The notes: generated from the sequence alone by a model not told the origin. Positions 1 through 9,790 are shown, counted from the stretch's first letter. The stretch is DNA of 46,721 nucleotides from Lachnospiraceae bacterium (GCA_024684065.1 JAIKXO010000348.1:1-46721); one strand, 5' to 3'. A program made the numbers and translations.

Positions 1-1685
1 GAAGCAAAAGCATCAATCCTTGCGATCACCCTTGCCGTCTCCTGCACCCTGTCAGCTTCAGCGGATATTTTATCGCGTACTTCGTTAAACAGGTCATATT
101 CCAGTGAAAACAGCTTATCCTCGGCGTTTAAGATCGTGTCCTCAAGCTCCTTAAGCTTGTCCGTCGTATATCTTTCCGCGTTTGTAAGCGTCTGCTTTCT
201 TATATAATCCTCAGGCACCAGGTTCCTAAAGGAATTTGTCACCTCGAAATAATAGCCGAAGACCTTATTATATTTTATCCTGAGATTTTTGATCCCGGTT
301 CTCTCACGGTCCTTTTCCTCAAGCTCTGCAAGCCACTTCTTTCCTTCGGTCTTGGCGCGTCTTAATTCATCCACCTGCGCGTTGAATGAGGATCTGATTA
401 TCCCTCCCTCCTTAAGCTGGATGGGCGGTTCTTCCTCGATCGCATCATTAATTAGTTTACATAAATCTTCAAGGGGATCCAGCTCGTCGATCAGCTTTTT
501 TAATTCCCTTGAAGAAAAATCCTCCTTGAGATTCTTAATATGAGGAAGCATTGATATTGAAGAAGCAAAGGATATGAGATCGCGCGGGTTAGCAGTGTGA
601 TAGCTGATCCTGCTCATAAGCCTTTCAAGATCGTAGATGGGATTGAGATATTCCCGGAGCTCTTCCCTGAGGACATTGTTCTCACAGAGATCTCCTACGG
701 CATTAAGCCTCTTTTCAATCTCCTTTTTATTTATCAGAGGCTGTTCAATGAAGGAACGCAGGGTCCTTGCCCCCATAGCGGTCTTCGTCCTGTCAAGCAC
801 CCCGAAGAGAGAGCCGCGCTTCTGCTTCTCCCTCATGGTTTCCGCAAGCTCCAGATTTCTCCTTGTCGCGGAATCAAGGAGCATGTAGGAAGAGGCTCTG
901 AAGGAGGTAAGGCTTTTCAAATGACTTATCCTTACGCCCTTGTGCAGCTCGTAGAGATATTTAAGCAGACTCCCCGCGGCGATAGTCTGAAGATCACCGT
1001 TCTTTAAGTCAAAGCAGTCAAGGCTATTAACCTTAAAATGTTCCTTTAAAGCCTTTTCGCACTGTTTGTCATCAAAATACCATGCCTCCAGTGAATAGAC
1101 AGTTACATTGAGCCTGTATTTTATGTCCGAAATGTCTATGCCGCTTATAAGAAAGGCTTCATTACAGATGATCTCCCTGGGCTCGAAGCGGAAAAGCTCA
1201 TCGATAAGCGATTCATTTGAGAACACTTCGGTAACAAGGAACTCACCGGTCGTTATGTCGCAGATCGACAGTCCGAAGGAATCGGCCATATAGACGATGC
1301 TCATAAGATAGTTGTTCTTAGATTCATCAAGGGCTGTTATATCCAGATTGGTCCCGGGCGTTACTATCCTTGTGACCTCTCTTTTTACAAGCCCCTTCGC
1401 TTCCTTAGGATCCTCCATCTGCTCACAGATAGCTACCTTATGACCTTCATTTATAAGCTTATTTACATAGCTTTCTATGGCATGATGCGGAACTCCGCAC
1501 ATGGGAGCCCTTTCCTCGAGCCCGCAGGATTTTCCCGTCAGAGTGAGTCCAAGCTCCTTTGAGCATAAAAGCGCATCCTCGAAGAAAACCTCGTAAAAAT
1601 CACCGAGACGGTACATGAGAATGCAGTCCTCATACTCCTTCTTGGTATCTATATAATTCTGCATCATTGGTGAAAGTTCTGCCAA
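1..1685 (-). CDS. mutS: DNA mismatch repair protein MutS, N-terminal 561 residues (3' end outside window)
   Basis: This is the mismatch-recognition ATPase of methyl-independent mismatch repair. Translating the minus strand gives a clear MutS N-terminus starting MAELSPMMQN, with the mismatch-binding GDFYE motif (F30, E32). The connector, lever and part of the clamp domains follow. The reading frame runs off base 1, so the C-terminal Walker ATPase and dimerisation domains are not in the window. I choose a TTG start at 1683-1685 because it reproduces the family's usual start (a short leader, then SPMMQ), and a GAGAGG site lies 9 bases upstream. An ATG seven codons further in would trim conserved residues. 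It lies 160 bp downstream of the RNase E/G gene on the same strand. Confidence 0.93.
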   Translation of the reverse strand, partial: MAELSPMMQNYIDTKKEYEDCILMYRLGDFYEVFFEDALLCSKELGLTLTGKSCGLEERAPMCGVPHHAIESYVNKLINEGHKVAICEQMEDPKEAKGLVKREVTRIVTPGTNLDITALDESKNNYLMSIVYMADSFGLSICDITTGEFLVTEVFSNESLIDELFRFEPREIICNEAFLISGIDISDIKYRLNVTVYSLEAWYFDDKQCEKALKEHFKVNSLDCFDLKNGDLQTIAAGSLLKYLYELHKGVRISHLKSLTSFRASSYMLLDSATRRNLELAETMREKQKRGSLFGVLDRTKTAMGARTLRSFIEQPLINKKEIEKRLNAVGDLCENNVLREELREYLNPIYDLERLMSRISYHTANPRDLISFASSISMLPHIKNLKEDFSSRELKKLIDELDPLEDLCKLINDAIEEEPPIQLKEGGIIRSSFNAQVDELRRAKTEGKKWLAELEEKDRERTGIKNLRIKYNKVFGYYFEVTNSFRNLVPEDYIRKQTLTNAERYTTDKLKELEDTILNAEDKLFSLEYDLFNEVRDKISAEADRVQETARVIARIDAFA

Positions 1686-1816
1686 TGTTTCAACCTCTCA
1701 AAATTTTCTATATTCATTCAAACAGCCCGTCAGGTCCGTTATCCGCATCGATTACCTTAACATGCCGTATTTGTATTTCGCGGAAAGGATCCGGGCTGTA
1801 ACAAACCGACCGGATG

Positions 1817-1836
1817 GCATAAACTTCTGTTTATGC
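1817..1836. repeat. Short hairpin, M2-type module
   Basis: Perfect 8-bp inverted repeat GCATAAAC/GTTTATGC around a TTCT loop, between the RNase E/G gene and mutS. It is the TA-paired version of the dispersed M2 hairpin (compare 16885-16906). On the transcribed minus strand the T-run precedes the stem rather than following it, so it does not look like a terminator. Confidence 0.7.
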
Positions 1837-1845
1837 AAAAACACA

Positions 1846-3018
1846 CTATCTGCTGCAGGGATCCGCATCGTAAAGCATCTCTCTGAGAGTAAGCCCCTCT
1901 CTCTTTCTGGTAAGCTCCGCAAGCCCGAGCTTTGTCATGTCAATGAGCTCTGTCCTTACACTGTCCTTTGCGATCTCTTCCCTTAAAAGCTCCATGAGGC
2001 CTTCCTCATGCTCCTTTTTCTTCATATTGATGAAATCAATGATCACTATACCGGACAGGTTCCTGAGCCTTAACTGTCTGGCCGCTTCCACGGCAGCCTC
2101 CCTGTTTATCCGATAGACGGTTTCTGCTTTTATTCCCTTCGCTTCATTCTTTCCCGAATTGACGTCTATGGCAACCAACGCTTCGGTCTGTTCGATGACA
2201 AGGTAGCTTCCGCTCTTAAGCCAGACCTTTTTATCGACTGCCCTTGAAAGTCCCGTTTCCAGGCCAACAAGACTCTTAAGGGGCAGAAGCTCATCCTCAT
2301 AGAGCGTCAATCTGATCTTCTCCTTAAACTGTTGCGGAAGGTCTTTAATATAGCCTTCCTTAACAAGCTCATACGCATCCTTAAGATCGGTTATGATCTC
2401 ATCAAGTTCGTTGAGCCCTATATCGTAAAGATCCCTTATAAGCTCATCCGCGGGCCTGTAAAGGATCGAATAATCCGTTCTTTTGTCATTATAATTAACG
2501 ACCTGATCCATGTCCTTAACAAGGGCAGCGATCTCATCATAAACATCGGAAAACGGGACTTGTCCGGAATTTGTCCGAAAGATCAGGCTGTATCTGAATT
2601 CATATCCGCTTTCGGAAAGACTTTTTGACAGCTCTTTTCTTTTTTTCAGGGAAAGTTTATGGGAATAAAAGGCCTTTGCCCCTTTCCTGTTACAGATCAG
2701 CACGCAGTATCTTCCGGAAACTGAAAGCTCGGTGGAAAGCGAGGCCTTTTTCTCGCCCTTTCCTTCTTTCTTGATCATGACAGGGATCGTCGTTTCCGGC
2801 CTGATCCCGGAGGTGTCAAGATATCCGTATTCCTCCTTTGAAAGCCTCACGAAACAGGCGTCGATATTTGATATTCTTTTATCGACCCGGCCGTTATAAA
2901 TATACCCTTCTCTGTTCCTGCCCGTATACAGTTTAAAGCTGAGAAAGGCTGATGAGTCCGATTCCTTTAACGCTAATATACGGCTTCCGTTATATTCGGT
3001 GATGACCGCCCTGATCAT
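1846..3018 (-). CDS. rng: Ribonuclease E/G family protein
   Basis: Predicted endoribonuclease of the RNase E/G family, acting on mRNA or rRNA precursors. The 390 residues include an S1-like RNA-binding region (about 35-70). The DNase I-like catalytic core carries the two metal-binding aspartates in AIDVNSG (D285) and IIDFINM (D328). The C-terminal zinc-link CPxC motif and the long RNase E scaffold are absent, so it is a short, compact member. Its ATG overlaps the stop of the upstream DUF2344 gene by 4 bp, indicating translational coupling. In many Firmicutes this gene precedes rplU-rpmA, but here mutS follows instead. Confidence 0.9.
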   Translation of the reverse strand: MIRAVITEYNGSRILALKESDSSAFLSFKLYTGRNREGYIYNGRVDKRISNIDACFVRLSKEEYGYLDTSGIRPETTIPVMIKKEGKGEKKASLSTELSVSGRYCVLICNRKGAKAFYSHKLSLKKRKELSKSLSESGYEFRYSLIFRTNSGQVPFSDVYDEIAALVKDMDQVVNYNDKRTDYSILYRPADELIRDLYDIGLNELDEIITDLKDAYELVKEGYIKDLPQQFKEKIRLTLYEDELLPLKSLVGLETGLSRAVDKKVWLKSGSYLVIEQTEALVAIDVNSGKNEAKGIKAETVYRINREAAVEAARQLRLRNLSGIVIIDFINMKKKEHEEGLMELLREEIAKDSVRTELIDMTKLGLAELTRKREGLTLREMLYDADPCSR

Positions 3019-3779
3019 TCTATATCCCTGCCTATGCTGTCAAGTGAAATAAAGTCCGGCATTACACCGTCACCTCCCATGCCCTCGGATGAAACCGTCA
3101 AGGCGCCTTTATCAGACGAGGATATCACCGTATACATATCAAGCCTTTTTATTGTAAACGCATGTTCCGAAGGTTCCTCATTCATCATGGAATACATGGC
3201 TTCCATCACCAGCTCGGGTTTGATATTGTCTACGCTCCCGCAGGACAGCTTAAGAAAAACAGAACAGGGATCCGTGAGTGTTTCCGTATGATGCTCATAT
3301 ATTAACGGCTTTATATCAAGCGTTCTTTCGCTCTTTTTGGTTTTCTTGGTAACAATGATCTCCGGTTTTTCAAACAGATCTTCAAGAGCCTGTTTTACAT
3401 TAAAGGACGGGGCTTTCCCCTCACGGAAACCGACAAGGTAATCCGCGGCGGCTACGCTTGACATCGCGTTTTTTGCGCCCTGTGGAAGTTCCCTGTAGGA
3501 TAAGATCTCTATCCCTTCAACGGAAGCTTTGTTCATCTGTTCTAACGCGGCCGATGAGGATACCGCGGACGTGGTTTCAATATCCATATATTCGCCCACG
3601 CTCTCATATCCGACCCCCAAAGGCAGGGCGAAGGACATGATCTGATGTGGACTCATGCCCGTGGAATATGCTATCGGAATGTTGCTTCTTCTGAGAAGCT
3701 GCTGGAAAAAATGCATAACATCCAGATGACCGGTAAATTTCATGGCTCCGGATTTTGTGAACCTGACCCTGATCTTCAT
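3015..3779 (-). CDS. TIGR03936-type radical SAM-associated protein (DUF2344)
   Basis: This protein resembles the DUF2344/TIGR03936 family, which almost always sits next to a TIGR03960 radical SAM protein. In some bacteria the two are one polypeptide. The family core is visible near the N-terminus: MKIRVRFTKSGAMKFTGHLD, then YSTGMSPHQIMSFALPLGVG. The function is not established, and a role in RNA modification is only a guess from context. I start at ATG 3777-3779 because AGAGAGG lies 8 bases upstream and the family begins with MKIR. The longer GTG start at 3836 would overlap the upstream stop and add 19 non-conserved residues. Confidence 0.85.
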   Translation of the reverse strand: MKIRVRFTKSGAMKFTGHLDVMHFFQQLLRRSNIPIAYSTGMSPHQIMSFALPLGVGYESVGEYMDIETTSAVSSSAALEQMNKASVEGIEILSYRELPQGAKNAMSSVAAADYLVGFREGKAPSFNVKQALEDLFEKPEIIVTKKTKKSERTLDIKPLIYEHHTETLTDPCSVFLKLSCGSVDNIKPELVMEAMYSMMNEEPSEHAFTIKRLDMYTVISSSDKGALTVSSEGMGGDGVMPDFISLDSIGRDIE

Positions 3780-3835
3780 AACAGATACCTCTCTGCGCTG
3801 ATTTGAAAAGTAAATCCTGCGCTTTGGTACGGACA

Positions 3836-5809
3836 CTAATTCGCGCCGACCCCGTCTTTTTTCTCTTCCCTGACGCCTTTTTGGTCAGTGCAGACTCCAG
3901 AGCCATACTTCATCACCCCGCAGCCCGCGCATCCTTCCCTGCAGTTTTTCGTAACTTTTTCCTCTAACGCATTTTTCCATTCCCTCTTGAGGAACTCCTT
4001 ATTCACTCCGATATCTATAAAATCCCATGGCAGAAGCTCATCAAGGCTCCGCTCCCTCCTGGTATAGAAATCGATCGGTACGTTGCACTCAGAAAAAGCG
4101 TCAAGCCAGTACTCTTCCTTAAAGGTCTCCGTCCATGCATCGAAACGGGCTCCGTTTTCATAGGCCTTTACTATAACACCGGAAAGCCTTCTGTCTCCCC
4201 TTGCGAGCGCCCCCTCCAATACGCTTACCCCGGTGTCATGCCAGTTATATTTGATGCTCTTGTGATTCAGCATGGATCGCATGGCATCGTTTACCATATG
4301 CGCCTTCTTCGTAAATTCTTCTTTGTCACCCATAGCCGCCCACTGGAAGGGCGTAAACGGTTTCGGAATGAAGAAGGAGGTGCTTGCCGTAATTGATACC
4401 TTGCCCTTACGCTCCTCCTTGGGAATAAGATCGTAATAAAGCCTTGCAATACTGTCGGAAATTTCCGCAATGCCTTTTATGTCTTCCTCACTCTCTGTCG
4501 GAAGCCCGAGCATAAAATAAAGCTTTATCCTGTTCCATCCGCCTAAAAAGGCTTTTTTACAGCCTTCAAGGATGTCTTCCTCCGAGAGCCCCTTATTTAT
4601 GACATTCCGAAGCCTCTGCGAGCCTGCCTCGGGGGCGAAGGTTACCGAGCTTTTCTTAACATCCTGGACCTTTTTCATAACGTCCAGAGAAAAAGCATCC
4701 ACCCTTAGGGACGGAAGGGATATGTTCAGCTTATTGTTCTCGGCATATTCTATAAGAAAGTCAACAAGCTCCGGAAGCCTTGAATAATCGCTGGAGCTTA
4801 GGGAGCTTAAGGATATCTCGTCCTGCCCGGAATTCTCAAGCATTTTTACCGCAGATTCCTTCAGGAACTCAAGACTTCTTTCACGCAGCGGCCTGTATAT
4901 CATTCCTGCCTGGCAGAACCTGCAGCCTCTGGTGCAGCCTCTCATGATCTCGAGAACTACCCGGTCCTGTGTGACCTTCATAAAGGGAACCAGAGGCTTC
5001 TCCGGATAAAAGGCCTCTGAAAGCTCTGTAACAAGCTCCCGCTTTACCGTTTTCGGAACATCGTCTGATACCGGTTCGAAGGAGGCTAACATCGGATATA
5101 CGGATCCCGGATCTGTATCATTTTCATTTTCGTTTTTGGCCTCCGGAGTCAGGCACGAGCCGGATGTAAGTCCGTAAGTAACCTTGTAGAGAGAAGGGAC
5201 ATAGAGTCCCGGAAGCTTACATGCCCTGCGAAGGAATGCTTTTTTGTCAAAGCCCTCTTCTCTGCACTCCTTATACAGATCAAACAACGCCCTGTACTGC
5301 GTCTCCCCCTCACCTATGTATACAATATCAAAGAAATCCGCGTAAGGTTCCGGATTATAGGTACAGGGACCGCCGCAAATAAGGATAGGGTCATCGTTTC
5401 CCCTATCCTTTGAATAAAATTCCAATCCCGAAAGCTCCAGTATCTGCAGTATGTTCGAATAGCACATCTCGTACTGCAGCGTTATGCCCAGGAAATCAAA
5501 TTCTTTTACCGGGTCCTGTGATTCAAGAGAAAAAAGCGGTATACCTTTTTCCTTCATGATCTTTTCGAGATCCGTAAACGGAGAGTATACCCTTTCACAC
5601 CAGACATCTTCATAGGAATTAAACAGTGAATAGAGGATCTGCATTCCAAGATGCGACATTCCTATCTCGTAGAGATCCGGAAAACACATGGCAAACCTTA
5701 TATCAACCGCACCCGGATCCTTCATTATGCTGTTTACTTCATTTCCTATATATCTTACGGGCTTATCGATATCTAACAGGATTTCGTCACTAAGCGCAAG
5801 CTTTCTCAT
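3836..5809 (-). CDS. TIGR03960-family B12-binding/radical SAM protein
   Basis: A 657-residue radical SAM enzyme. Residues about 35-200 resemble a B12-binding-like Rossmann region (CFPDLYEIGMSHLGMQ; ICGGPCTYNPEPYADFF). The [4Fe-4S] motif is GCTRGCRFCQAG, with C292, C296 and C299. A cysteine cluster near the C-terminus (CREGCAGC) may bind another metal centre. It belongs to the TIGR03960 family, whose substrate is unknown. Its start overlaps the hisIE stop by one base, and the TIGR03936-type partner follows directly, so all three are probably one transcript. The pair's conserved position next to an RNase E/G gene suggests an RNA-related role, but that is inference. Confidence 0.92.
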   Translation of the reverse strand: MRKLALSDEILLDIDKPVRYIGNEVNSIMKDPGAVDIRFAMCFPDLYEIGMSHLGMQILYSLFNSYEDVWCERVYSPFTDLEKIMKEKGIPLFSLESQDPVKEFDFLGITLQYEMCYSNILQILELSGLEFYSKDRGNDDPILICGGPCTYNPEPYADFFDIVYIGEGETQYRALFDLYKECREEGFDKKAFLRRACKLPGLYVPSLYKVTYGLTSGSCLTPEAKNENENDTDPGSVYPMLASFEPVSDDVPKTVKRELVTELSEAFYPEKPLVPFMKVTQDRVVLEIMRGCTRGCRFCQAGMIYRPLRERSLEFLKESAVKMLENSGQDEISLSSLSSSDYSRLPELVDFLIEYAENNKLNISLPSLRVDAFSLDVMKKVQDVKKSSVTFAPEAGSQRLRNVINKGLSEEDILEGCKKAFLGGWNRIKLYFMLGLPTESEEDIKGIAEISDSIARLYYDLIPKEERKGKVSITASTSFFIPKPFTPFQWAAMGDKEEFTKKAHMVNDAMRSMLNHKSIKYNWHDTGVSVLEGALARGDRRLSGVIVKAYENGARFDAWTETFKEEYWLDAFSECNVPIDFYTRRERSLDELLPWDFIDIGVNKEFLKREWKNALEEKVTKNCREGCAGCGVMKYGSGVCTDQKGVREEKKDGVGAN

Positions 5810-7086
5810 TATCTCTTACTCAACTCCTCGGTGATATCGCTCCAGTCAAGTCCGCACTCCGCCATAAGCACCATCATATGGTATAAAAAATCAGCCATTT
5901 CATATTTGACCTCTTCCTTATCCGGATTTTTGGCGGCAATGACTATTTCCGTAGCTTCCTCTCCCACCTTCTTAAGGATCTTATCTATGCCCTTATCGAA
6001 AAGATAGTTGGTATAGGAACCATCCTTCGGATTTTCCCGCCTGTCGAGTATCACTGAGAACACATCTGAAAAAACCTTTGAGGGGTTTTTGGACTGATGT
6101 TCTTTTTTCACTATCTCGTTAAAGAAGCATGAATAATTTCCGGTATGGCAGGCGACTCCGATCTGCTTTACCCTGGCAAGGATCGTGTCAAGATCGCAGT
6201 CAGCATAAAGCTCCTTTACATACTGATAATGACCGCTCGTCTCCCCCTTCACCCAGAGGCTCTGCCTGCTCCTGGAAAAATAGGTCATGATCCCGGTTTC
6301 TTCGGTCTTCTCATAGGCTTCCCTGTTCATATAGGCAACCATGAGAACCTGTCCGGTCTCAACATCCTGTACAACCACGGGCACAAGGCCTTTATCGTCT
6401 GTTTTAAGATCCTCAAAAGAAAGCTTATGTCTGTATATGTTCATGTTGAAGCCACGGTCTGAAAGCTCTTTCTTAAGTTCTCTTAATGAAGTGGCTCTTT
6501 GGTTTACATAATCTCCGGAAATTCCGGAAACACACTGATTTGAAAGTAATCCGGGCACTTCATCTTCGTTTATCACGCAGATGATCTTAAAATCCTTATA
6601 GGATTCCAGAACCCTGTCGCTTAAAAGAACGACTCCGCTTACATATTTCCTTATAAGCTCCGCATTGCTTAAGATCTCCTCTTCAACATCCACGCAGACC
6701 ATGATCGAATCCCTTGAAAACCGCTTTCCGACTTCCTCTATCAGGTCGATATTGCTCTGCTTTGCCATGTTAAGGGCAACATATCTGCAACCGGCATACT
6801 TAAGCTTCTTGACATCCTCGCTTCTCTTTATGTTTCCGGCTCCTATGACGGGAATATCGATATTCCTTGTCATTTCCCGTATGAGCCCCAAATGGATATC
6901 GTGCTCGCTGTCGCCCTCGGAAAGGTCAAAGACAAGGAGCATATCCGCTCCGTGATTCGCTAAGGAAACAACATATTCCACAGGTGCTGACGATACGGTG
7001 TCATCTGACTTAAAACCCGACACAAGAACGCCGTTTTTTAAATATATGCAGGGAACGAGATATTTTTTTTCATCACTTAATGCCAT
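5809..7086 (-). CDS. hisIE: HisIE with an N-terminal degenerate HisA/HisF-like domain
   Basis: Carries steps 2 and 3 of histidine synthesis. PRA-CH (HisI, about 222-325) has the signature around [13 protein letters not shown] and zinc cysteines C297, C313 and C320. The pyrophosphatase (HisE, about 340-425) has VGEEATE and [10 protein letters not shown]. The order HisI-HisE is usual, but about 215 residues precede it. This part reads as a HisA/HisF half-barrel family member: VPCIYLKNG aligns with IPCLDVKDG, so Y15 replaces the catalytic Asp, while D133 in CVDVE seems kept. The extra domain is probably non-catalytic. An AAAGG site precedes the ATG. It lies 25 bp after hisB and is fused by overlap to the radical SAM gene. 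Confidence 0.9.
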   Translation of the reverse strand: MALSDEKKYLVPCIYLKNGVLVSGFKSDDTVSSAPVEYVVSLANHGADMLLVFDLSEGDSEHDIHLGLIREMTRNIDIPVIGAGNIKRSEDVKKLKYAGCRYVALNMAKQSNIDLIEEVGKRFSRDSIMVCVDVEEEILSNAELIRKYVSGVVLLSDRVLESYKDFKIICVINEDEVPGLLSNQCVSGISGDYVNQRATSLRELKKELSDRGFNMNIYRHKLSFEDLKTDDKGLVPVVVQDVETGQVLMVAYMNREAYEKTEETGIMTYFSRSRQSLWVKGETSGHYQYVKELYADCDLDTILARVKQIGVACHTGNYSCFFNEIVKKEHQSKNPSKVFSDVFSVILDRRENPKDGSYTNYLFDKGIDKILKKVGEEATEIVIAAKNPDKEEVKYEMADFLYHMMVLMAECGLDWSDITEELSKR

Positions 7087-7111
7087 TATAAAACGCCTTT
7101 CAAAATCATTA

Positions 7112-7702
7112 TCACAGTGCGCCCTTGGTGGAAAGCACGCCCTTTATCCTGTCGTCAAATCCGCTCGCCTCGTCAAGAGCCCTGGCAAAGGCCTTGAACA
7201 TAGCCTCGGCGATATGGTGGGAATTAAGACCTGACAATACCTTTATATGGAGATTCATCATAGCCCCGTAGCTTACCGCGTAAAAGAACTCCCTTATAAG
7301 CTCCGTATCAAGCTCACCGATCCTTTCGGTATCAAAATGCGCTTCGTAGGAAAGATACGGTCTGCCGCAAAGATCAAGCGCACAGAGCACCAATGCGTCG
7401 TCCATTGGAAGTATCATGCTTCCATAGCGTCTTATGCCCTTTTTATCCGAAAGAGCTTCTCTGATAGCTGTCCCGAGGACTATTCCGCAGTCTTCGACAC
7501 TGTGATGGCCATCCACCTTAAGATCGCCGTCGATCGAAACATCGAGATCGAAAAAGCCGTGTTTGGAAAAGCCCTCCAGCATATGGTCAAAAAACCCGAT
7601 CCCGGTATTTATATCGGATTTTCCGCTTCCGTCAAGGGAAAAGGACATTTTAATCCTTGTTTCCTTTGTATTTCTTTCTATGTTAGCTGTTCTTTCTGAC
7701 AT
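7112..7702 (-). CDS. hisB: Imidazoleglycerol-phosphate dehydratase
   Basis: Step 6 of histidine synthesis, converting imidazole glycerol phosphate to imidazole acetol phosphate with two Mn ions. The 196 residues are the normal monofunctional length. Metal-ligand signatures [22 protein letters not shown] and [13 protein letters not shown] are all present. No histidinol-phosphatase domain is fused. A GGGGG site lies just upstream of the ATG. It lies between hisD and hisIE in the his cluster. Confidence 0.97.
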   Translation of the reverse strand: MSERTANIERNTKETRIKMSFSLDGSGKSDINTGIGFFDHMLEGFSKHGFFDLDVSIDGDLKVDGHHSVEDCGIVLGTAIREALSDKKGIRRYGSMILPMDDALVLCALDLCGRPYLSYEAHFDTERIGELDTELIREFFYAVSYGAMMNLHIKVLSGLNSHHIAEAMFKAFARALDEASGFDDRIKGVLSTKGAL

Positions 7703-7742
7703 AAAACCCCCTGATCAAAACCCTGTACGAGCCGGTGATTTT

Positions 7743-7768
7743 AGGGAGCGCTGATTAAAGCGCTTCCT
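7743..7768. repeat. Hairpin after hisD, M4-type module
   Basis: A 10-bp stem (7743-7752 with 7759-7768, one G.T pair) around a 6-base loop, touching the hisD stop codon. On the minus strand the loop reads TTAATC, the same loop as the two hairpins at 40342-40365 and 40508-40531. The arms differ by paired changes (GCGCT/AGCGC here, ACGCT/AGCGT there), so I group it with the dispersed hairpin family. Confidence 0.6.
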
Positions 7769-9117
7769 CAGATCCTTATCCCTCTCTGGCTTATGACTAT
7801 CCTTCGGTTTCCAACTCTGGACACTGAACCCTCTTTCCTCACCCTTATGGAATTGGCATGCGCGGTAAGCCCCTCAGCCTCGGCAAAGCGTATGATATCA
7901 TCGGCCGCTTCAAGCAATGCGTCTCTTGAATATGAAATAATGCTTGACTTCTTAATAAAGGCATCAACGGAAAGCGGCGAGAAGAACCTTGCGGTCCCGT
8001 TGGTCGGAAGAACATGGTTCGGTCCCGCATAGTAATCGCCGAGCGGTTCGCTCGAATTGTCACCGATAAAGATCGCTCCTGCATTATTTATCTTTGTCAT
8101 AACCTCAAACGGCTTTGCGGTAAGGATCTCAAGATGCTCGCTCGCTATGTCATTTACGGCATCCACTGCTTCATCCATATTGTCCGCAAGAAGAATATAT
8201 CCGTAATTGGAAAGCGACTTTTTGATTATGTCCCTGCGCTCAAGATGGAGCAGGAAATCATCGATTTCAAGGTTTACCTTCTCGGCAAGCTCCTTTGAGG
8301 TCGTTATGAGAATGGCGGAAGCCATCTCGTCATGCTCCGCCTGTGACAGAAGGTCAGCCGCAACATATCTGGGATTGGCTGTCTCGTCGGCAAGCACTAA
8401 GATCTCACTCGGTCCAGCTATGGAGTCTATCGAAACATGTCCGAATACCGCTTTTTTAGCAAGGGCGACAAAAATATTGCCGGGTCCCACTATCTTATCC
8501 ACCTTCGGAACAGTCTCGGTACCGTAAGCAAGCGCCGCAACAGCCTGGGCGCCCCCGACCTTATAGATCTCATCAACGCCCGTTATATGAGCGGCGATAA
8601 GAGTACTGGGTGCCACCATACCTTCCCTGTCCGCAGGGGTCACCATGACAATCCTCTTAACTCCCGCCACAAGAGCCGGTATCACGCACATAAGGGTCGA
8701 GGAGGGGTACGAGGCCTTTCCTCCCGGCACATATACTCCCACCTTTTCTAAAGGGGTTATCTTCTGGCCTAAGATAGTGCCGTCAGGTCCGGATGAGAAC
8801 CAGCTGTTTGTTACCTGTTTTTCATGAAAAGCCCTAATATTAAAAGCGGCGCGCTCCATAACCTCGTAAAGACCTTTGTCAAAGCCCTGGACCGCCGCCT
8901 CCATCTCCGCTTCAGATACCCGCATATTAGAAGCTTTTATCTTATCGCAATCAAATTTATTTGTATAGCCGATCACTGCCTTGTCGCCGTTTTCCCTTAC
9001 GTCGGCAATGATCTCCTTAACCGTCTGTTCATATTCCCCGTACTGATCAGGGCTTCGCTTTAAAAGTGTTTTAAGGATATCTCCTTTCGAGCTTTCAGTA
9101 AGCCTTACTATCTTCAT
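7768..9117 (-). CDS. hisD: Histidinol dehydrogenase
   Basis: The final two steps of histidine synthesis: NAD-dependent oxidation of histidinol to histidine. It is 449 residues, near the family norm of about 430. Signature stretches include VGPGNIFVALAKKAVFG, IAGPSEILVLADE, LLSQAEHDEMASA and YYAGPNHVLPTNGTAR. These contain the catalytic Glu/His and zinc ligands of the family. It lies 28 bp downstream of hisG and is followed by a hairpin before hisB. Confidence 0.97.
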   Translation of the reverse strand: MKIVRLTESSKGDILKTLLKRSPDQYGEYEQTVKEIIADVRENGDKAVIGYTNKFDCDKIKASNMRVSEAEMEAAVQGFDKGLYEVMERAAFNIRAFHEKQVTNSWFSSGPDGTILGQKITPLEKVGVYVPGGKASYPSSTLMCVIPALVAGVKRIVMVTPADREGMVAPSTLIAAHITGVDEIYKVGGAQAVAALAYGTETVPKVDKIVGPGNIFVALAKKAVFGHVSIDSIAGPSEILVLADETANPRYVAADLLSQAEHDEMASAILITTSKELAEKVNLEIDDFLLHLERRDIIKKSLSNYGYILLADNMDEAVDAVNDIASEHLEILTAKPFEVMTKINNAGAIFIGDNSSEPLGDYYAGPNHVLPTNGTARFFSPLSVDAFIKKSSIISYSRDALLEAADDIIRFAEAEGLTAHANSIRVRKEGSVSRVGNRRIVISQRGIRI

Positions 9118-9145
9118 ATATTAACCTTTCGTCGGTAAGGATTTC

Positions 9146-9784
9146 TTACCTGATCCTTTCGCTGATTCTGGAAATGATATCATTTATCCTCTCATATTCC
9201 ATCCTCATGCTGACTCTGTTGACAATCATCCTTGCAGAAAGCGGACATACCTCTTCGAGCACCGTAAGTCCGTTTTCCTTAAGTGTGGATCCGGTCTCCA
9301 CGATATCTACTATCACATCGGAAAGGCCGACTATCGGAGCAAGCTCGATCGAACCGTTAAGCTTTATGATATCAACGGTCTGATGCTTTCTGTTATAAAA
9401 AAAATCCTTAGTGATCCTTGGATACTTGGTGGCCACCTTGATCATTTCATGATGTTTTAAAAGCTCCTCGGACCCCTTCGCACCGCAAACGCACATCCTG
9501 CACTTTCCAAAGCCGAGGTCCAGGACCTCATAGCATTTCCTGTCCTCTTCGAGTATGGTGTCCTTACCCGCAACCCCTATGTCCGCGGCTCCGTATTCCA
9601 CGTAAGTAGGCACATCCGGCCCCTTCGCCAGAAAGAATTTAAGCTTGAGCTCCTCATTTAAAAAAATAAGCTTTCTGGTGTTTTTGTCTTCCATCTCCAT
9701 ACAGCTTATTCCTATTTCAGAAAGGAGTTTCATCGTATCCTTGGCAAGCCTTCCTTTTGCCAATGCAAAAGTCAGATATCTCAT
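9146..9784 (-). CDS. hisG: ATP phosphoribosyltransferase, short form catalytic subunit
   Basis: First committed step of histidine synthesis, joining PRPP and ATP. At 212 residues it is the short HisG, lacking the C-terminal regulatory ACT-like domain. The PRPP-binding signature is DVIVDIVETGSTLKENGL. The short form requires HisZ for activity and histidine feedback, and hisZ is immediately upstream with a 6-bp gap. This is consistent with a hetero-octameric HisG/HisZ enzyme. Confidence 0.97.
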   Translation of the reverse strand: MRYLTFALAKGRLAKDTMKLLSEIGISCMEMEDKNTRKLIFLNEELKLKFFLAKGPDVPTYVEYGAADIGVAGKDTILEEDRKCYEVLDLGFGKCRMCVCGAKGSEELLKHHEMIKVATKYPRITKDFFYNRKHQTVDIIKLNGSIELAPIVGLSDVIVDIVETGSTLKENGLTVLEEVCPLSARMIVNRVSMRMEYERINDIISRISERIR

Positions 9785-9790
9785 GTCATT

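Noticed and set aside
597..1007. Plus-strand ORFs opposite mutS, and many others opposite minus-strand genes
   Set aside because: They lie antisense to clearly conserved coding frames, have no ribosome sites and no recognisable domains. They are shadows of real genes.
1817..1836. Terminator of the RNase E/G gene
   Set aside because: The run of T lies before the stem on the transcribed strand. The stem matches the M2 repeat module instead.
3780..3836. GTG start at 3836 for the TIGR03936-type gene
   Set aside because: It overlaps the upstream stop codon and adds 19 residues absent from the family. ATG 3779 has a good ribosome site.
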